Assembly (NCBI GenBank): GCA_937864925.1 | Contig: CALMFH010000175.1 | Coordinates: forward strand, 1-41,424 | DNA: 41,424 bases | Origin: an uncultured Alphaproteobacteria bacterium | GTDB lineage: Bacteria; Pseudomonadota; Alphaproteobacteria; Rhizobiales; Ancalomicrobiaceae | Reading direction: 5' to 3' | Shown: positions 29,385 through 37,088 of the stretch, one piece after another | Position numbering within the stretch: the first letter of the stretch is position 1 | Layout: each line of letters begins with the position of its first letter | Notes under the pieces: model-generated | Told to the model about the DNA's origin: nothing | The model's input: only the letters and a program-made list of their open reading frames with translations | The model's database searches: none | Program-made: the position numbers and the translations under genes

Positions 29385-30980
29385 ATGGGGCCGCATTCTT
29401 CCTCCCTCTTCGTCGGCATCGACGTCGGCTCGGCGAGCGTGCGCGCCGGGCTCTACGACACTTCCGGTCGGCGTCTCGCTTTCCGGGTGCGCCCGATCCT
29501 GCAATTCCGGCCGAGGGACCTGTTCGTCGAACAGTCTTCGGCCGACATCTGGGCCAACGCCTGCGCCGCGGTGCGGGGGGTGGTGGCCGACGCGGGTGTC
29601 GATCCGGCGCGGGTGGTGGCGATCGGTGTCGACGCCACCTGTTCGCTGGTGGCGGTCGGCGGCGGGGGGCGGCCGGTCTCGGTCGCCGAGGACGGCGATC
29701 CGGTGCGCGACATCGTCATGTGGATGGACCATCGCGCCGGGGCCGAGGCGGCGGAGATCAACGCCACCGCCGACCCGGCGCTCGCCTTCGTCGGGGGCGA
29801 GGTGTCGATCGAGATGGAGCTGCCCAAGCTCCTGTGGTTGAAGCGGCGCTTCCCGGATCGCTGGCGCACCGTGGAACGTTTCCACGATCTCGCCGACCAC
29901 ATCGTGTGGCGGATGACCGATACCGACGTCGCCTCGGTCTGCACGCTCGGCTGCAAATGGAACTGGCTCGCCCATGAGGAACGCTTTCCCGAGGCGATGC
30001 TCGCCGCGGTCGGGCTCGACGATCTCCTCGAGCGGGTGCCGAGCCGGGTGGCGCCGCTCGGTTCGATCGCCGGGCGGCTGACCCCGGAAGCGGCGCGGGC
30101 TCTGGGCCTACCGGCGGGCCTCGCGGTGGCGACCGGCATCATCGACGCTCACGCCGGCGGGCTGGCGCTCACCGGCGCCGCGCCGGAGGGGACCCTCGCC
30201 CTGATCGGCGGCACCTCCAACTGTCACATGGTCGCCTCGCGTGATGCGGTGATGGTGCCGGGGGTCTGGGGGCCCTATCTCGGCGCGATGATTCCCGGTC
30301 TGTGGCTCAACGAAGGCGGGCAGAGTGCCGCCGGGGCGCTGATCGACTGGACCATCCACCGCTCCTCGGCCGCCGTGGCTCTGGAGGCCCGGGCGAAGGC
30401 GGAGGGACGCGACATCTACTCCCTGCTCGCCGAGCAGGTGGCGACACTCGCGGCGCGCGAGGGTGAACCGACGCGTCATCTCCATGTGCTGCCCGACCAT
30501 CACGGCAACCGTTCGCCGCGCGCCGATCCGCACGCCCGCGGTACCATCGTCGGTCTCACCCTCGAGGACGAGACGGAAGCCCTGCCGCGGCTCTACCTCG
30601 CCACGATCCAGGCGCTCGCCTATGGCACCCGTCACATCGTCGAGGCGATGAACGCCAGCGGCCACCGCATCGCGCGCATCGTCATGTGCGGTGGCGGCAC
30701 CAGGAATGCGCTCTTGCTCACCGAACACGCCGATGCGCTCGGAATGCCGATCCACCTCGTCGAGGACGAGGACGCGGTGACGCTCGGTGCCGGCCTGCTC
30801 GCCGCCGTCGCCGCCGGGGCCTTCCCCGACATCGCCGCGGCCGCCGCCGCGATGGTGCGACCGGGCGGTGTGATCGAGCCGAACCCGGCGCGGCGCGCCT
30901 TCCACGACGCCAAATACGGCGTCTTCCTCGCGCTCTACGACCAACAGAAACGAGCCCGCGACGTCATGACGGGCGTGTGA
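29385..30980 (+). CDS. FGGY-family carbohydrate kinase (pentulose kinase-like)
   Basis: Cytosolic sugar kinase of 531 residues that phosphorylates a ketose or polyol with ATP. The N-terminal domain begins VGIDVGSASVRAGLYD (phosphate-1 loop), followed by IGVDATCS and MWMDHRA; the catalytic aspartate is D254 in TGIIDAHAGG; the second domain has IGGTSNCHM, MCGGGTRN near residues 430-437 and DAVTLGAG. The pattern matches the FGGY pentulose kinase (YDR109C/D-ribulokinase-like) group more than glycerol or xylulose kinase. GAGAGG precedes the start. It is followed after 15 bases by an isomerase-like gene and then a lacI gene, so it probably acts on the ketose made by the isomerase. Confidence 0.9.
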   Translation: MGPHSSSLFVGIDVGSASVRAGLYDTSGRRLAFRVRPILQFRPRDLFVEQSSADIWANACAAVRGVVADAGVDPARVVAIGVDATCSLVAVGGGGRPVSVAEDGDPVRDIVMWMDHRAGAEAAEINATADPALAFVGGEVSIEMELPKLLWLKRRFPDRWRTVERFHDLADHIVWRMTDTDVASVCTLGCKWNWLAHEERFPEAMLAAVGLDDLLERVPSRVAPLGSIAGRLTPEAARALGLPAGLAVATGIIDAHAGGLALTGAAPEGTLALIGGTSNCHMVASRDAVMVPGVWGPYLGAMIPGLWLNEGGQSAAGALIDWTIHRSSAAVALEARAKAEGRDIYSLLAEQVATLAAREGEPTRHLHVLPDHHGNRSPRADPHARGTIVGLTLEDETEALPRLYLATIQALAYGTRHIVEAMNASGHRIARIVMCGGGTRNALLLTEHADALGMPIHLVEDEDAVTLGAGLLAAVAAGAFPDIAAAAAAMVRPGGVIEPNPARRAFHDAKYGVFLALYDQQKRARDVMTGV

Positions 30981-30995
30981 TCGGGAGGGGTCCCC

Positions 30996-32642
30996 ATGTT
31001 GACGCTGAAACTGCCGCTCGAACCCGCCTATCTGACACCGGCGCCCGACGAGGTGCTGTTCGTCACCAACGCCGACCTGCGCGAGAGCGCCAACGTCGAG
31101 TGCTGGCCGGTCGAGGCCAGATACGAGGCGCTGCTGGCCACCGCGCTCGCCGGGCTCGGCAGACGCGCCCGGCGCGCCCATCCGATCAAGGAGGACAAGG
31201 GCCACGGCTTCATCTCCTCGCAGCGCGAGGGGTCCGACGTCTTCGCCGCGATCGATCCGGACGCGCCGGTGATCGTGCTGCTCACGGCGTGGCAGTACTC
31301 GCACCACCTCGCCAACTGCCTCGCCCGCCATCGCGGTCCGGTGCTGCTGCTGGCGAATTTCGACGGCACATGGCCGGGCCTCGTCGGCATGCTGTGCATG
31401 GCCGGGACGTTGACCTCGCTCGGCAAGAGCTATTCGCGCCTGTGGTCGGAAGGCTTCGACGACGCCTTCTTCGTCGGTGGCCTGAAGACCTGGCTGGCGA
31501 CGGGGAGGATCGTCCACGACGTCTCCCATCTCCACCGCGTCGACGCCTCGCATCCGGTGATGGCGAGCGAGGCGGGAAAGGCCGGCGTCCGGGTCGGTGA
31601 ATTCTCGCTGCGCCACAAGGAGATCGTCGGCCTGTTCGACACCTACTGCATGGGCATGATGAACGGCGTCTTCCCCTTGAAGGCGCTCGCCGACATCGGC
31701 CTGCCGCTGGAGAGCCTGTCGCAGTCCGACCTGCTGATGGAAATGGCCAAGGTGCCGCAGAGCCTGCGCGAGGAATGCCTCGGCTTCTACGAGGCGCGCG
31801 GTATGCGGTTCCTGTGGGGTGGCGACGGGGCGAAGGAGCTCACCCGCGATCAGGTGCTGGAGCAGTGCGCCATGCTGATCGCGCTCGGCCGCTTCGTCGA
31901 TCGCTTCGGCCTCACCGCCGTCGGCGTCCAGTACCAGCAGGGTCTGGCGCGGGCCTGCGCGGCGTCCGATTTCGCCGAAGGCGCGATCGGCTCGACCGAG
32001 CGCTTCCCGATCCCGACCGAGGACGGCCGCATCGTCCGGCCGGGCAAGCCGATCCCCTGCGTCAACGAAGTCGACATGGGCACGGCCATCCCGCAGACCA
32101 TGCTCTACCGGTTGCTCGACAGCCTCGGTCTGCCGGCCGAGACGACGCTGCACGACATCCGTTGGGGCAGCGAGTTCGAGGGTGAGTTCTACTGGGATCT
32201 GGAGATCTCCGGCTCGGTGCCGTTCGAGCATCTGAAGGGTGGCATCGCCGGGGCGACCGGCCATCGCCAGCCGCCGATGTACTTCCCCAAGGGTGGCTCG
32301 ACCATCGCCGGGCAGGGCAAGCACGGCCGGTTGATCTGGGCGCGCGCCCACTACGAGGGGACGACCGTCCATCTCCACGTCGGCACCGGTCATGCCGTCG
32401 AACTGCCGACCCAGGAGTTCCGCCGCCGGCTCGACGCCACCACCAAGGAATGGCCGCTGCTCAACGCCGTGCTCGACGGGGTGACGCGCGACCAGCTGAT
32501 GGCCGGCCACCAGTCGAACCACATCACCGTCGCCTATGTCGACGAGGCTCATCTCGCCGACGTGCTCCGGGCCTTCGTCGCCCAGGCGATCACCCAGAAC
32601 ATCGTGGTCGACGTGGCGGGAAGCGCGTGGTCGATGCTGTGA
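30996..32642 (+). CDS. L-fucose/L-arabinose isomerase-like protein
   Basis: Protein of 548 residues resembling the L-fucose isomerase superfamily, enzymes that interconvert aldose and ketose using Mn2+. Candidate metal ligands are E358 and D360 in PCVNEVDMGTA and H505 or H509 in GHQSNHITVAYVD. The N-terminal two thirds has the alternating layout of the family (LLLANFDGTWPGLVGMLC; GLFDTYCMGMMNGV). GGGAGGGG precedes the start. Its placement after an FGGY kinase supports an isomerase-kinase pair for a pentose or deoxyhexose. The sequence is divergent enough that the sugar cannot be named, and some family members have no shown isomerase activity. Confidence 0.8.
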   Translation: MLTLKLPLEPAYLTPAPDEVLFVTNADLRESANVECWPVEARYEALLATALAGLGRRARRAHPIKEDKGHGFISSQREGSDVFAAIDPDAPVIVLLTAWQYSHHLANCLARHRGPVLLLANFDGTWPGLVGMLCMAGTLTSLGKSYSRLWSEGFDDAFFVGGLKTWLATGRIVHDVSHLHRVDASHPVMASEAGKAGVRVGEFSLRHKEIVGLFDTYCMGMMNGVFPLKALADIGLPLESLSQSDLLMEMAKVPQSLREECLGFYEARGMRFLWGGDGAKELTRDQVLEQCAMLIALGRFVDRFGLTAVGVQYQQGLARACAASDFAEGAIGSTERFPIPTEDGRIVRPGKPIPCVNEVDMGTAIPQTMLYRLLDSLGLPAETTLHDIRWGSEFEGEFYWDLEISGSVPFEHLKGGIAGATGHRQPPMYFPKGGSTIAGQGKHGRLIWARAHYEGTTVHLHVGTGHAVELPTQEFRRRLDATTKEWPLLNAVLDGVTRDQLMAGHQSNHITVAYVDEAHLADVLRAFVAQAITQNIVVDVAGSAWSML

Positions 32643-32654
32643 CGAGAGAGCGAG

Positions 32655-32682
32655 CCGCGGGCGGGATCGCGCCCGCCCGCGG
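32655..32682 (+). terminator. Strong hairpin between isomerase and LacI genes
   Basis: Perfect 11-bp inverted repeat, 32655-32665 with 32672-32682 and a 6-base loop, 13 bases after the isomerase stop and 19 before the regulator's start. No U-tract. It may attenuate read-through so that the regulator is made at a lower level than the two enzymes. Confidence 0.5.
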
Positions 32683-32701
32683 ACGCGACGATGGAGGGAC
32701 G

Positions 32702-33745
32702 GTGAACGAGGATCACGGCAGCCGCCGATCCGGCCCCAGGACCATCGCCGAGATCGCCGAAGCCACCGGCTTCTCGCGCACCACGGTGCGTTTCGTCGTC
32801 GGTGGTCAGGCGGAACGCCACCGTATCAAGGCGGAGACGCGCGCCCGGATCGAGGCCTATGTCGCCGCCCACGGCCTCGTCGTCGACCACACGGCGCGCA
32901 GCCTCAGGACCCGCCGCAGCGAAGCGATCGGCCTCGTCGTCCCCGACCTCGCCAACGCCTTCTTCGCCCGTTTGACCGCGGAACTGGAGGAGCGCTGCCG
33001 CGCCACCGGCCGAGTGTTGCTCACCGCCTCCAGCCACGAGGACCCCGAGCGCGAGGCCCAGGCGGTCGCCGGCCTCGTCGGTCGCGGCGTCGACGGGTTG
33101 GTGGTGGCGCCGTGCCGGCCGCCCTCCGCCTTCAAGGGGATTCGCCGTGGTGGCCGCACCGCGTTGGTCATGGTCGACCGGGCGTATGCTCGGTCGCCCT
33201 GGCCGACGGTCGTCTCCGACAACGAGGCGGCGGCCCACCGCATCGCCGCCCGTCTGATCGAGCTCGCCGGCGGTGACGTCGATCTCCTCTGCGCCTGTCC
33301 GGACCTGCCGTCGATCGCCGATCGGCTCGCCGGCTTCCGCGCCGCCGCGCGTGGCGCCGGTGTTCCGGCGATCGCGGATCGCATCCACGTCGCGGCGGGG
33401 GACGAGCCGGCGGCGGCGGCGGCGCCGATGGCGGCGATCCTGGCGCGCGGACGCTCGCCGCGGGCGTTGATGTGCACGTCGCTGCTGATGCTCGAGGGGG
33501 CGTTGTCCGAGTTGGTCGCGCGCTTCGGCCGGCTTCCGGAGGATCTCGTCGTCGGTACCTTCGACCACCATCCGTTGCTCGACGCGCTTCCCGTCCGCAT
33601 CCTGTCGGTGCGCCAGGACGAACCCGGCATCGCCGAACGTGCCTTCGCGACGCTCGTCGCCGAGATGGCGGGGGCGCCGCGCGAGGCGGTGTGCCACGTG
33701 GTGCCGGGACGGCTGGTCGAACGCGGAACGGCGGTGACGGGTTGA
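32702..33745 (+). CDS. LacI-family transcriptional regulator
   Basis: Regulator of 347 residues, starting with GTG at 32702 behind GGAGGG (short spacing). The ATG at 32691 is out of frame and soon stops. The N-terminal helix-turn-helix reads TIAEIAEATGFSRTTVRFVVGG, followed by the hinge, and the periplasmic-binding-like effector domain begins at IGLVVPDLANAFFARL. RTTVRF replaces the usual RxTVSR, so its DNA target may differ from the classical LacI type. It is the third gene of the kinase-isomerase operon and very probably controls it from the 29066-29384 region; the palindrome at 29274-29283 is a candidate operator. The stop lies four bases from the stop of the facing nanA-like gene. Confidence 0.92.
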   Translation: MNEDHGSRRSGPRTIAEIAEATGFSRTTVRFVVGGQAERHRIKAETRARIEAYVAAHGLVVDHTARSLRTRRSEAIGLVVPDLANAFFARLTAELEERCRATGRVLLTASSHEDPEREAQAVAGLVGRGVDGLVVAPCRPPSAFKGIRRGGRTALVMVDRAYARSPWPTVVSDNEAAAHRIAARLIELAGGDVDLLCACPDLPSIADRLAGFRAAARGAGVPAIADRIHVAAGDEPAAAAAPMAAILARGRSPRALMCTSLLMLEGALSELVARFGRLPEDLVVGTFDHHPLLDALPVRILSVRQDEPGIAERAFATLVAEMAGAPREAVCHVVPGRLVERGTAVTG

Positions 33746-33749
33746 GCCG

Positions 33750-34655
33750 TCAGCCGGCCGCAGTGGCGCGCAGCAGGTCGACGCAGGTGGCGAGTTTCGC
33801 ACGGTCGGCGTCGGTCACCGCTCGGAACGGCGGGCGGCAGGTGCCGGCGTCGAAGCCCATCAGGGCGAGCATCGCCTTGGTTCCGGGGAAGACGCCGACC
33901 TCGATCAGCACGTCGATGACCCGGTTCGCCGTGACCTGCAGCGCCCGTGCCTCGGTGAGGCGGCCGGCGGCGACGGCGGCGGCGAGCCGGACGAAGAGGT
34001 CGCCCATGAAGTTGTAGGTGGTGCCGATCGCGCCGTCGGCGCCCATCGCCAGTCCGGCGAGGCACATCTCGTCGTAGCCGTTGTAGATCACCGCCTCGGG
34101 GCGATGGCGCTTGAAGCGCTCGAGCAGGTGGAGGTCCTGCGAGGTGTGTTTGACGCCGATCACCCGCGGCTCGTCGAGCAGTTCGAGGAGATCTTCGCTC
34201 GTCAGCCGGCCGACGCGGCCGCCGAAGTTGTAGACGATGAGCGGCAGCGGCAGCTCGGCGCCGAGGGTGCGATAGTGGGCCTTCGCTTCGTCGCGGGAGA
34301 AGTCGTAGTAGAACGGCGGGATCGCCGAGATGGCGTCGTAGCCCGCCTCGACCGCCGCCCGGCCGAGCGCCAGACAGTCGGCGGTGGCCACCGCACCGAC
34401 ATGGGCGATGAGCCGGCAACGCCCCGCCGCGGCCTTCGCCACCGCCCGCAGGAAGGCGGCGCGTTCGTCGAGGCTCTGCAGGAAGGCCTCGCCGGTCGAG
34501 CCGCCGACGTAGAAGCCGGCGATGCCCTGGGCGAGCTGCCGGTTGACCAGGGCCGGCACCAGATCGAGGGCGAGCGCGCCGTCCGCCGCGAAGGGCGTGA
34601 CCAGCGCGGAGAAGATGCCGGCGAGATCGCGGCGGGGTACGAGCCTGTCGGACAT
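33750..34655 (-). CDS. nanA: N-acetylneuraminate lyase-like protein
   Basis: Class I aldolase of 301 residues that should split sialic acid into pyruvate and N-acetylmannosamine. It resembles the E. coli enzyme closely from memory: FYVGGSTGEAFLQSL, LIAHVGAVATAD, PPFYYDFS, catalytic Y142 (IVYNFGG) and K169 (GVKHTS), substrate-binding YNGYDE, GADGAIGTTYN and GVFPGTKAML. The serine that contacts sialate in GSTYN is threonine here, and YNIP is changed to YNFG, so a related keto-deoxy acid is possible. It lies 16 bases behind a NanR-like regulator in one operon and opposite a SiaPQM-like importer, which supports sialic acid. Confidence is high for family, moderate for substrate. Confidence 0.82.
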   Translation of the reverse strand: MSDRLVPRRDLAGIFSALVTPFAADGALALDLVPALVNRQLAQGIAGFYVGGSTGEAFLQSLDERAAFLRAVAKAAAGRCRLIAHVGAVATADCLALGRAAVEAGYDAISAIPPFYYDFSRDEAKAHYRTLGAELPLPLIVYNFGGRVGRLTSEDLLELLDEPRVIGVKHTSQDLHLLERFKRHRPEAVIYNGYDEMCLAGLAMGADGAIGTTYNFMGDLFVRLAAAVAAGRLTEARALQVTANRVIDVLIEVGVFPGTKAMLALMGFDAGTCRPPFRAVTDADRAKLATCVDLLRATAAG

Positions 34656-34671
34656 CGGTCGGGCGGGGTCC

Positions 34672-35418
34672 TCATCCTGTGGCCGCGGCCGGGGCGGCGG
34701 CGGTGGGTCGACGGGAATAGCGGGCTTGGGAATCGCCGAGGTGTTCGCACATCGCGGCGATCGCCCCGAGGGTGTCGCGGCGGCGGATCGCCTCCAGGAT
34801 GGCGCGATGTTGGGCGTGGCTCGCCCGGTTGTTGGTGGCCGTGTTGAGCAGCACCGGTCGCTCGTGGATGATCCACTCGACGATGGCGTCGTGCATGGCG
34901 AGGAAGACCGGGTTGCCGGTCATCTCGGTCAACACCCGATGGAAGGCGACGTCGGTGGCGATGAAGGTCTCGCCCTTGCCGATCGCGGTGCGGTTGGCCT
35001 CGACCGCCGCCTCGAGCCGGGCGAGATCCGCGGCATCGGCATGTTTGCAGGCGTGAGTGACGAGGTAGACCTCCAGCGCCAACCGCGCCTGTTCGAAATG
35101 GTCGAGACCGGAGGGCTCGTCGAGCAGGATGCGAGCGGCGGAGCCGAGTTCGTCGAGCAGGTGGCGCGGGGAGGGGCGGGTCACCTTCGGTTTCTCGCCG
35201 GCGCCGAGCTGGACCAGCCCGCGCTTCTGCAGGGCGAAGAGCGCCTCGCGCACCGACGGCCGACCGACCTGGAACAGCGCCATCAACTCGCGTTCGGAGG
35301 GCAGCGTCGCGCCCTCCGGATAGGTGCCGTCGCGGATCGCCGCCTCGAGCCGTTCGATGACGTCGTCCGACAGCTTGCGTTTGCGAACCGGGCCGAAATG
35401 GGCCCCGGTACGTCTCAT
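34672..35418 (-). CDS. nanR: NanR-like GntR-family (FCD) regulator
   Basis: Regulator of 248 residues. The winged helix (LPSERELMALFQVGRPSVREALFALQKRGLVQ, cited in part) and FCD domain (GLDHFEQARLALE, ATDVAFHRVLTEMTGNPVF) agree closely with E. coli NanR as I recall it, including GRPSVREAL and HFEQ-R-L. NanR represses sialic-acid genes and releases on binding N-acetylneuraminate. The start at 35418 has GGAGAGG upstream; longer in-frame starts lack homology. It is co-transcribed with the nanA-like gene. An operator-like sequence with the NanR hexamer (GGTATA on the minus strand) lies in the divergent gap at 35511-35531. Confidence 0.85.
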   Translation of the reverse strand: MRRTGAHFGPVRKRKLSDDVIERLEAAIRDGTYPEGATLPSERELMALFQVGRPSVREALFALQKRGLVQLGAGEKPKVTRPSPRHLLDELGSAARILLDEPSGLDHFEQARLALEVYLVTHACKHADAADLARLEAAVEANRTAIGKGETFIATDVAFHRVLTEMTGNPVFLAMHDAIVEWIIHERPVLLNTATNNRASHAQHRAILEAIRRRDTLGAIAAMCEHLGDSQARYSRRPTAAAPAAATG

Positions 35419-35496
35419 CTCGCACCTCTCCTCACCATCCGCCGACGCGCCTCGCACGTGCCCGCGCGTCGCGATCCTAGTTCCGCGATCTTTCCG

Positions 35497-35531
35497 TTGA
35501 CAAGGGGAAACTGGTGTAGATGTTATACCAG
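35497..35531 (+). promoter_or_regulatory. Promoter and NanR-type operator for the second TRAP operon
   Basis: TTGACA at 35497-35502 and TGTTAT at 35521-35526, 18 bases apart, form a good promoter for the rightward TRAP genes. Positions 35511-35531 are an imperfect palindrome with CTGGT and ACCAG ends; on the minus strand its right half reads CTGGTATAACA, which holds the GGTATA hexamer of the E. coli NanR operator. The operator overlaps the -10, as expected for repression. The rest of 35419-35583 shows nothing further. Confidence 0.62.
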
Positions 35532-35583
35532 CCGAGCGAGGTCGCACGAGCCTGGCGGAGTCGAAAACAGGGAGTGAACACGC

Positions 35584-36585
35584 ATGTCCCCGATTGGTTC
35601 CGGAGTTTCCCGCCGCAGTTTCACCGCCGGTCTCGCCGCCGCGGGTGTCTTCATGCCCGCGATCGGCGCCCGCGCCGCCGCCACCGTCATCCGCTGGGGT
35701 GACTCGCTGGCCACCACTCACCCGCAGGTGATGATGATGGACCGCGTCGCCGCCGCGGTGAAGGAGAAGACCGGCGGTCGCATCGAGATCCAGCCCTTCC
35801 CCAACGGCCAGCTCGGCTCGGGCAAGGAGATGATGGAGAACGTCTCCGCCGGGGTCATCCAGATGACCACCGACGGCGCCGGTGCGCTCTCGGTGTTCCT
35901 GCCGCCGCTGTCGGTGCTGGAGGCGCCCTACCTGTGGCGCGACGCCGCCCATCTCGCCAAGCTCTCGGCCGCGCCGGTCTTCGGCAAGCTCGCCGACGAA
36001 CTCGCCGCCAAGCGCAAGATCCGTCTGCTCGGTGTCACCTATTACGGCAAACGCCACCTCACCACCGGCAAGAAGCAGGTGAATACCCCGGCCGACGTCG
36101 CCGGCCTCAAGTTGCGCGTACCGCCGGTCGACGTGTTCCGCTCGATGGTCGAGGCCTGGGGCGCCCAGGCGACGCCGATCGCCTTCGCCGAGCTCTATCT
36201 CGCCCTCTCCCAGGGCGCCGTCGACGGTCAGGAGAACCCGCTGCCGACCATTCAGAGCGGCAAATTCTACGAGGTGCAGAAGTTCCTCGTGCTCACCGAG
36301 CACGTCATCACGCCGCGTCTCGTGATGATCAACGAAGACTTCTGGAAGGGGCTGCCGGCGGCCGATCGCGACATCGTCTCCGCCGCCATCTCCGACGCGG
36401 TGAAGTGGCAGGATGCCGAACTGCTCAAGCAGGAGGCCGGTCTCGTCGACACGCTCAAGGGTCAGGGCATGACCGTGATCCAGCCGGACGTGAAGGCGTG
36501 GCGTGACCCGGTGCTCGCCTCGGTGCCGAAGAAGTACGAGGAGCGGTGGGGCGTCGGCACCTTCGACGGTCTGGCGGGGCTGTGA
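35584..36585 (+). CDS. TRAP transporter periplasmic binding protein (DctP/SiaP-like), second system
   Basis: Secreted ligand-binding protein of 333 residues. SRRSFTAGLAAAGVFMPAIG is a Tat-type signal (SRRSF), cleaved after an Ala-rich stretch. The mature protein shows the carboxylate arginine in LKLRVP (R178), the asparagine in VDGQENPL (N218) and an arginine at GKRHLTT (R157); these sit where SiaP has R147, N187 and R127, with one extra residue between the two arginines. KFYEVQKFL also agrees with SiaP. R178 and N218 are general DctP features, so sialic acid is supported mainly by the nanR and nanA neighbours. AGGGAG precedes the start. It is the first gene of the rightward dctPQM operon. 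Confidence 0.92.
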   Translation: MSPIGSGVSRRSFTAGLAAAGVFMPAIGARAAATVIRWGDSLATTHPQVMMMDRVAAAVKEKTGGRIEIQPFPNGQLGSGKEMMENVSAGVIQMTTDGAGALSVFLPPLSVLEAPYLWRDAAHLAKLSAAPVFGKLADELAAKRKIRLLGVTYYGKRHLTTGKKQVNTPADVAGLKLRVPPVDVFRSMVEAWGAQATPIAFAELYLALSQGAVDGQENPLPTIQSGKFYEVQKFLVLTEHVITPRLVMINEDFWKGLPAADRDIVSAAISDAVKWQDAELLKQEAGLVDTLKGQGMTVIQPDVKAWRDPVLASVPKKYEERWGVGTFDGLAGL

Positions 36586-37088
36586 TGCTCCGCCTCGTCG
36601 CGCCGATCGGACGTGCCGTCGACCGCGGGGTCGCCGGCCTCGCGGTCGTGGGGTGGTCGGCGCTGCTCTGCGTGGTCACCTGGGGCGGCGGCGGGCGCGC
36701 CGGCGGCGCGCCCTTCGCCTGGACCGAAGAGCTCTCCGGCTATCTGATGGTGTGGCTCGCCTGTCTCGGCACCATCCTGGCGACGCGTAATCAGGCTCAC
36801 ATCCGCATCCGCGTGCTGATCGATCTCCTGCCGATGAACGCCTGGCGGGTGAGCGAGGCTCTGACCCAGTTGCTGATCGCGGCGATCGGCGTCGTCCTCT
36901 TCGTCAAGGGTCTGCACCTCGTCCACAAGAACAGCGACATCGAGGCGGTGGCGATGCCGATCGCCACCGCGTGGATGTACCTGCCGCTGGTCCCGACCGG
37001 CGCCGTCATGGTCGGGCAGGCGGTCGTCGACCTCGTCGTCCGGGTACTCGCCGGCCGACGCGAGACCGGCAAGGACTTCGTTCTATGA
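36585..37088 (+). CDS. dctQ: TRAP transporter small permease (DctQ), second system
   Basis: Four-helix membrane subunit of 167 residues. It shows the usual FAWTEELSGYLMVWLACLG segment, with the TEEL motif that marks the DctQ interface, RIRVLIDLLP, and a C-terminal helix ending in an Arg-rich tail. Its ATG overlaps the dctP stop by one base (TGATG), and its stop overlaps dctM by four (ATGA). An open frame extends upstream of 36585, but those codons lie inside dctP, so the coupled start is preferred. Confidence 0.92.
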   Translation: MLRLVAPIGRAVDRGVAGLAVVGWSALLCVVTWGGGGRAGGAPFAWTEELSGYLMVWLACLGTILATRNQAHIRIRVLIDLLPMNAWRVSEALTQLLIAAIGVVLFVKGLHLVHKNSDIEAVAMPIATAWMYLPLVPTGAVMVGQAVVDLVVRVLAGRRETGKDFVL

